The position numbers were made by a program, and so were the translations under genes. The notes beneath the pieces are model-generated. The model did no database searches. It was given only the letters and a program-made list of their open reading frames with translations, and had not been told where the DNA came from. From an uncultured Clostridia bacterium (GTDB lineage: Bacteria; Bacillota; Clostridia; Oscillospirales; Oscillospiraceae): DNA of 7,004 nucleotides. The stretch covers positions 1-7,004 of the forward strand of contig CAMBID010000035.1 in assembly GCA_945867445.1 (NCBI GenBank), in the 5' to 3' direction. Below, in pieces: positions 4,617 through 7,004 of the stretch. Position 1 is the stretch's first letter, and each line of letters starts with the position of its first letter.

Positions 4617-5852
4617 GAACTCGATGATGTCCTCGGTCTCCGGCTCCGGCCGGGCCTGGGTCTGAGTGTAGAGCACCACGCAGTCCCCCTCCCGGAGGCG
4701 CAGGTCGCCGTGGGGGATCAGGGCCTTCCCGTCCCGGCGAACCAGGACGATGAGGGTCCGGCGGGAGATGTCCAGCTCCCGGATGTGCTGGCCCACCCAG
4801 GGGTTCTGGCGGCGGAGGGTGATCTCCTTCAGGTCGATGTGCTGGCTGCTGCGGAAGCCCTGGGCCCCCAGAACCAGGGTGTCCCCGGCCTGGAGGACCG
4901 TGTCGCCCCGGGGCATCACGATGCGGCTGCCCCGCTGGATGGCGGCGGCGATGACGCCGCCGGGGAGCCCGGCGTCCCGAATGGTCTTGCCCACCCAGGC
5001 GTCCTTCCGCCGGAGGTAGACCTGGATGAAGTGGACGTCCGAGGTCTGGCCGTACTCGCTGATGCGCTTGATTCGGGAGTACTGGTCCACGAAGCCGGCG
5101 GAAATGATACCCGTGGGGATGGCCACCATGCCGACCCCCAGGAAAGTGATGACGATGCCGAAGATCTTGCCTGCCGTGGTGATGGGGTAGATGTCCCCGT
5201 AGCCCACGGTGAGAAGGGTGGAGACAGACCACCAGATGCCGGAGAAGGCGTTGCAGAAGACCTCTGGCTGGGCCGCATGCTCCAGGGAGTACATGCAGAG
5301 GCTGGCGGCCAGCATCAGCGTCAGGATAATGAAGACGGAGGAGAGGAGCTGCTGGCGCTTGCTGCGGAGGACCTCCGTGATGACATGAAGGGAGTCATAG
5401 TAGGCGGTGATGCGGAAGAGCCGGAAGATCCGCACCACCCGGAACATCCGGAAGGCCACCATCCCGCTGGGGAAGAACACCGGCAGGAAGCTGGGCAGGA
5501 AGCTCATAAGGTCGATAAGACCGCCGATGGACGTGACGTAACGGAGCGTGGCCTTGCCCGGCGTCAGGCTGGGGTAGAGGCAGCGGGCCGTCCAGATCCG
5601 AAGGGCATAGTCCACAGCGAAGAAAGCGGAGGTCAGGATCTCCACCGTATTCAGCAGCGCGCCGCAGCGGGCAACCGCGCCGTCATAGGTGGAGGCCATG
5701 CTGGCGGCCAGAGCCAGCACCACCACGAAGGAGCCGAAAAAATCGTAGCCCCGGCTCAGGGCATCGTCCGCCGCGCCGATCTCCACGATCTCAAAGAGCC
5801 GCTTCCGCCGCCGCTCCCGCAGGGGATCCGTGTTCCGTTCCATTCCCCTCAT
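4614..5852 (-). CDS. Voltage-gated-type K+ channel with tandem RCK_C (TrkA-C) domains
   Basis: This is a 412-residue membrane protein that should conduct potassium across the cytoplasmic membrane. A basic N-terminus precedes a six-helix Kv-like core: S1 near 37-55, S2 near 66-88, S3 near 108-127, S4 near 131-149, S5 near 168-190, pore and S6 near 203-252. S4 carries arginines at every third position (R135, R138, R141, R144, R147), a voltage-sensor pattern. The selectivity filter is TVGYGD at 215-220. The cytoplasmic tail holds two similar units (about 272-330 and 338-396), each with WVGK/Q-x-IR, a central hydrophobic strand and a GD near its end; these match TrkA-C (RCK_C) domains. No RCK_N nucleotide-binding domain with a GxGxxG motif is seen. 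The ATG at 5852 has AGGAAGG upstream; an ATG at 5843 is an alternative. The TGA stop coincides with the edge of a palindromic repeat. Function is confident; regulation, possibly by a ligand such as c-di-AMP, is inferred from other RCK_C proteins. Confidence 0.93.
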   Translation of the reverse strand: MRGMERNTDPLRERRRKRLFEIVEIGAADDALSRGYDFFGSFVVVLALAASMASTYDGAVARCGALLNTVEILTSAFFAVDYALRIWTARCLYPSLTPGKATLRYVTSIGGLIDLMSFLPSFLPVFFPSGMVAFRMFRVVRIFRLFRITAYYDSLHVITEVLRSKRQQLLSSVFIILTLMLAASLCMYSLEHAAQPEVFCNAFSGIWWSVSTLLTVGYGDIYPITTAGKIFGIVITFLGVGMVAIPTGIISAGFVDQYSRIKRISEYGQTSDVHFIQVYLRRKDAWVGKTIRDAGLPGGVIAAAIQRGSRIVMPRGDTVLQAGDTLVLGAQGFRSSQHIDLKEITLRRQNPWVGQHIRELDISRRTLIVLVRRDGKALIPHGDLRLREGDCVVLYTQTQARPEPETEDIIEF

Positions 5853-5860
5853 CCTTCCTT

Positions 5861-5877
5861 CCTGCGGCTTCCGCAGG
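5861..5877 (-). other. Small perfect hairpin in front of the channel gene
   Basis: The 34-nt gap between the PPC stop and the channel start holds CCTGCGG-AAG-CCGCAGG, a perfect 7-bp stem with a 3-nt loop. The last AGG of the stem is also the first part of the channel's ribosome binding site (AGGAAGGAAGG). There is no U-run, so it is not a terminator. It could modulate translation initiation of the channel or protect mRNA ends; both are inference. Confidence 0.5.
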
Positions 5878-5886
5878 GATCGTTTA

Positions 5887-6309
5887 TTACCGGAACGCCC
5901 AGAGGTTCAGCCCCACCTCCGGACTTTTCTCCCGGTCCAGCTCACCGGCGATGCGTGTCAGCACCAGCTCGCCGGTGGCGCTGATCACCGCCCGGTTCAG
6001 GTGCCCGCCGACCACCTGGTTGTCCGCCCCGGCGGCGCTGAGGTGCAGATGGGCGTAGAACTCCTCCGCCATCCGGTCCACCGTGCCGGTAAGGGACACG
6101 ATCTCATAGGCGCCCTGAAAGCGCCGGGAGTCGTAGACCTTGCTGTCCGTGTGGAAAACGCCCACGGTGAAGTCATTGACAGCGCCCAGTCCCTGCACGG
6201 CGGCCAGGCGGATATCCTCCCGCCGGGCCAGGACCTTCAGCTGCGCAAGGATCTCCTCGCCCGGGTCCAGCCGGACCAGGATATGGTTTCCGAATTTCCG
6301 ATAGTCCAT
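5887..6309 (-). CDS. PPC/DUF296 domain protein
   Basis: This is a 140-residue single-domain protein of the PPC (plant and prokaryote conserved, DUF296) family, which folds as a compact trimer. In plants the domain is fused to AT-hooks; bacterial stand-alone versions have no settled function. Family signatures are visible: VQGLGAVNDFTVG (about 38-50), the HLHL histidines H87 and H89, and the GGHL motif with H103, which together resemble a metal-binding cluster in solved PPC structures. I chose the ATG at 6309 because AGGAGG sits 8 nt upstream; a TTG six codons earlier would lie on top of that site. There is no signal peptide or membrane segment. The channel gene begins 34 nt downstream on the same strand, so the two are probably co-transcribed. 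The family call is firm; the molecular role is unknown. Confidence 0.9.
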   Translation of the reverse strand: MDYRKFGNHILVRLDPGEEILAQLKVLARREDIRLAAVQGLGAVNDFTVGVFHTDSKVYDSRRFQGAYEIVSLTGTVDRMAEEFYAHLHLSAAGADNQVVGGHLNRAVISATGELVLTRIAGELDREKSPEVGLNLWAFR

Positions 6310-6331
6310 GATGCTGTCCTCCTGCAAGTAG

Positions 6332-6363
6332 AAACGGAGGCGGGCGCAGGCCCGCCCCCGTTG
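6332..6363 (-). terminator. Terminator-like hairpin after pnp
   Basis: About 17 nt after the pnp stop, the minus strand reads AACGGGGGCGGGC, loop CTGC, then GCCCGCCTCCGTT. This is a 13-bp stem with one G-T wobble. It is followed by TTCTACTT, which is only weakly U-rich, so it may be a leaky intrinsic terminator or a 3'-end stabilising hairpin. The PPC gene starts only about 22 nt beyond the stem, with no room for a clear promoter between them. Some readthrough from pnp is therefore plausible. Confidence 0.6.
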
Positions 6364-6379
6364 GCTTTTGGGATGCTGT

Positions 6380-7004
6380 TTACTTCACTCTTTCGCCGGC
6401 GGCTTCCTTGGCGCGGATCTCCTTCATGGCGTCCTTGTGGGAGAGGTTCACACGGCCCTTCTCGTCAATGTCCGTGACCTTGACCCACATCATGTCGCCC
6501 ACCTTGCAGGCGTCCTCCACCTTCTCGATGCGTTTGTCGGCCAGCTTGGAGATGTGAACCAGGCCGTCCTTGCCGGGAGCCAGCTCCACGAAGGCGCCGA
6601 AGGTCATCAGGCGCACCACGCGGCCGTAGTACAGCTCGCCCACGGTGGGCTCGAAGACGATGTCGTCGATGCACTTCTTGGCGGCGTCGCAGCTGGCGGC
6701 GTCGGGAGAGGCGATGTGGATGGTGCCGTCGTCGTCGATGTCGATCTTGGCGCCGGTGTCGGCCACGATCTTCTGGATGACGGAGCCGCCCTTGCCGATG
6801 ACGTCCCGGATCTTGTCGGGATCGATGTGCATGGTGATCATCTTGGGGGCGTATTTGCTGACCTCGGACCGGGGCTCGGCAATGCAGGGCAACATGATCT
6901 GGTCCAGGATCTGCACGCGGGCGTCATAGGTGATGTCCAGAGCGTTCCGGATGATCTCCATGGTCAGGCCGTCGTTCTTCAGGTCCATCTGGATGGCGGT
7001 GATG
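6380..7004 (-). CDS. pnp: Polynucleotide phosphorylase, C-terminal part (partial, runs off right edge)
   Basis: PNPase is the phosphorolytic 3'-5' exoribonuclease and RNA tailing enzyme of bacterial mRNA decay, working as a cytoplasmic trimer. The window shows 207 complete codons plus the stop, about the last 30% of a protein usually near 700 residues. The visible part starts with ITAIQMD, a conserved block near the end of the second RNase PH domain. A KH domain follows, with its VIGKGG loop (GxxG) after DPDKIRD and a typical DIDDDGTIHIAS strand. An S1 RNA-binding domain comes next (VGELYYGRVVRLMTFGAFVEL, then DGLVHISKLADKRIEKV), and the protein ends in a short basic tail. Any methionine inside this fragment is internal, since the frame stays open to the window edge. 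The identification rests on clear KH-S1 similarity to known PNPases. A terminator-like hairpin follows the stop. Nothing looks truncated apart from the window edge. Confidence 0.97.
   Translation of the reverse strand, partial: ITAIQMDLKNDGLTMEIIRNALDITYDARVQILDQIMLPCIAEPRSEVSKYAPKMITMHIDPDKIRDVIGKGGSVIQKIVADTGAKIDIDDDGTIHIASPDAASCDAAKKCIDDIVFEPTVGELYYGRVVRLMTFGAFVELAPGKDGLVHISKLADKRIEKVEDACKVGDMMWVKVTDIDEKGRVNLSHKDAMKEIRAKEAAGERVK

Noticed and set aside
3525..5984. Very long plus-strand open frame of 819 codons opposite the NYN and channel genes
   Set aside because: It is antisense to two well-supported genes and runs through the inverted-repeat DNA between them. The product is low-complexity and rich in Gly, Leu, Val, Asp and Glu with no domain. 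Long antisense frames are expected in GC-rich coding DNA.
6310..6327. TTG start six codons upstream for the PPC protein
   Set aside because: It would overlap the AGGAGG site that serves the ATG at 6309 and has no ribosome binding site of its own.

Overview
The window is a gene-dense stretch of a GC-rich bacterial chromosome in which every supported gene lies on the minus strand. Strong AGGAGG-type ribosome binding sites, the lspA-rluD pair also seen in Bacillota, and GC-rich codon use suggest a high-GC member of class Clostridia, such as an Oscillospiraceae-type gut anaerobe. That placement is inference; no rRNA or other taxonomic marker is present.

In transcription order (right to left) the layout is: the 3' end of pnp (polynucleotide phosphorylase, running off the right edge); a terminator-like hairpin; a PPC/DUF296 protein; a six-TM voltage-gated-type potassium channel with two tandem RCK_C (TrkA-C) domains and no visible RCK_N domain; a short palindromic repeat; a GC-rich hairpin-rich leader; a NYN nuclease-like protein with a C-terminal OST-HTH/LOTUS-like domain; a longer multi-hairpin repeat; the tightly coupled trio lspA, RluD-type pseudouridine synthase and a membrane-anchored unknown protein (two ATGA overlaps); a DUF2461 protein; and a small zinc-ribbon protein with its own promoter. 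Two terminators follow, then a promoter that reads out of the left edge.

Most genes are ordinary housekeeping: RNA decay and polishing (PNPase, possibly the NYN protein), rRNA or tRNA modification (RluD type), lipoprotein maturation (LspA) and ion homeostasis (channel). No defence system, CRISPR array, prophage or transposase is visible, and I see no convincing new multigene system.

The most notable structure lies between genes. Two related palindromic elements, 156 bp and 45 bp, share near-identical 19-bp terminal inverted repeats and an identical 39-nt right end. Each is flanked by a 3-bp direct repeat, TTA and TCA. In both cases that repeat coincides with the stop codon (TAA and TGA) of the upstream minus-strand gene. 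They look like non-autonomous, MITE-like elements that inserted exactly at stop codons, one of them becoming the leader of lspA.
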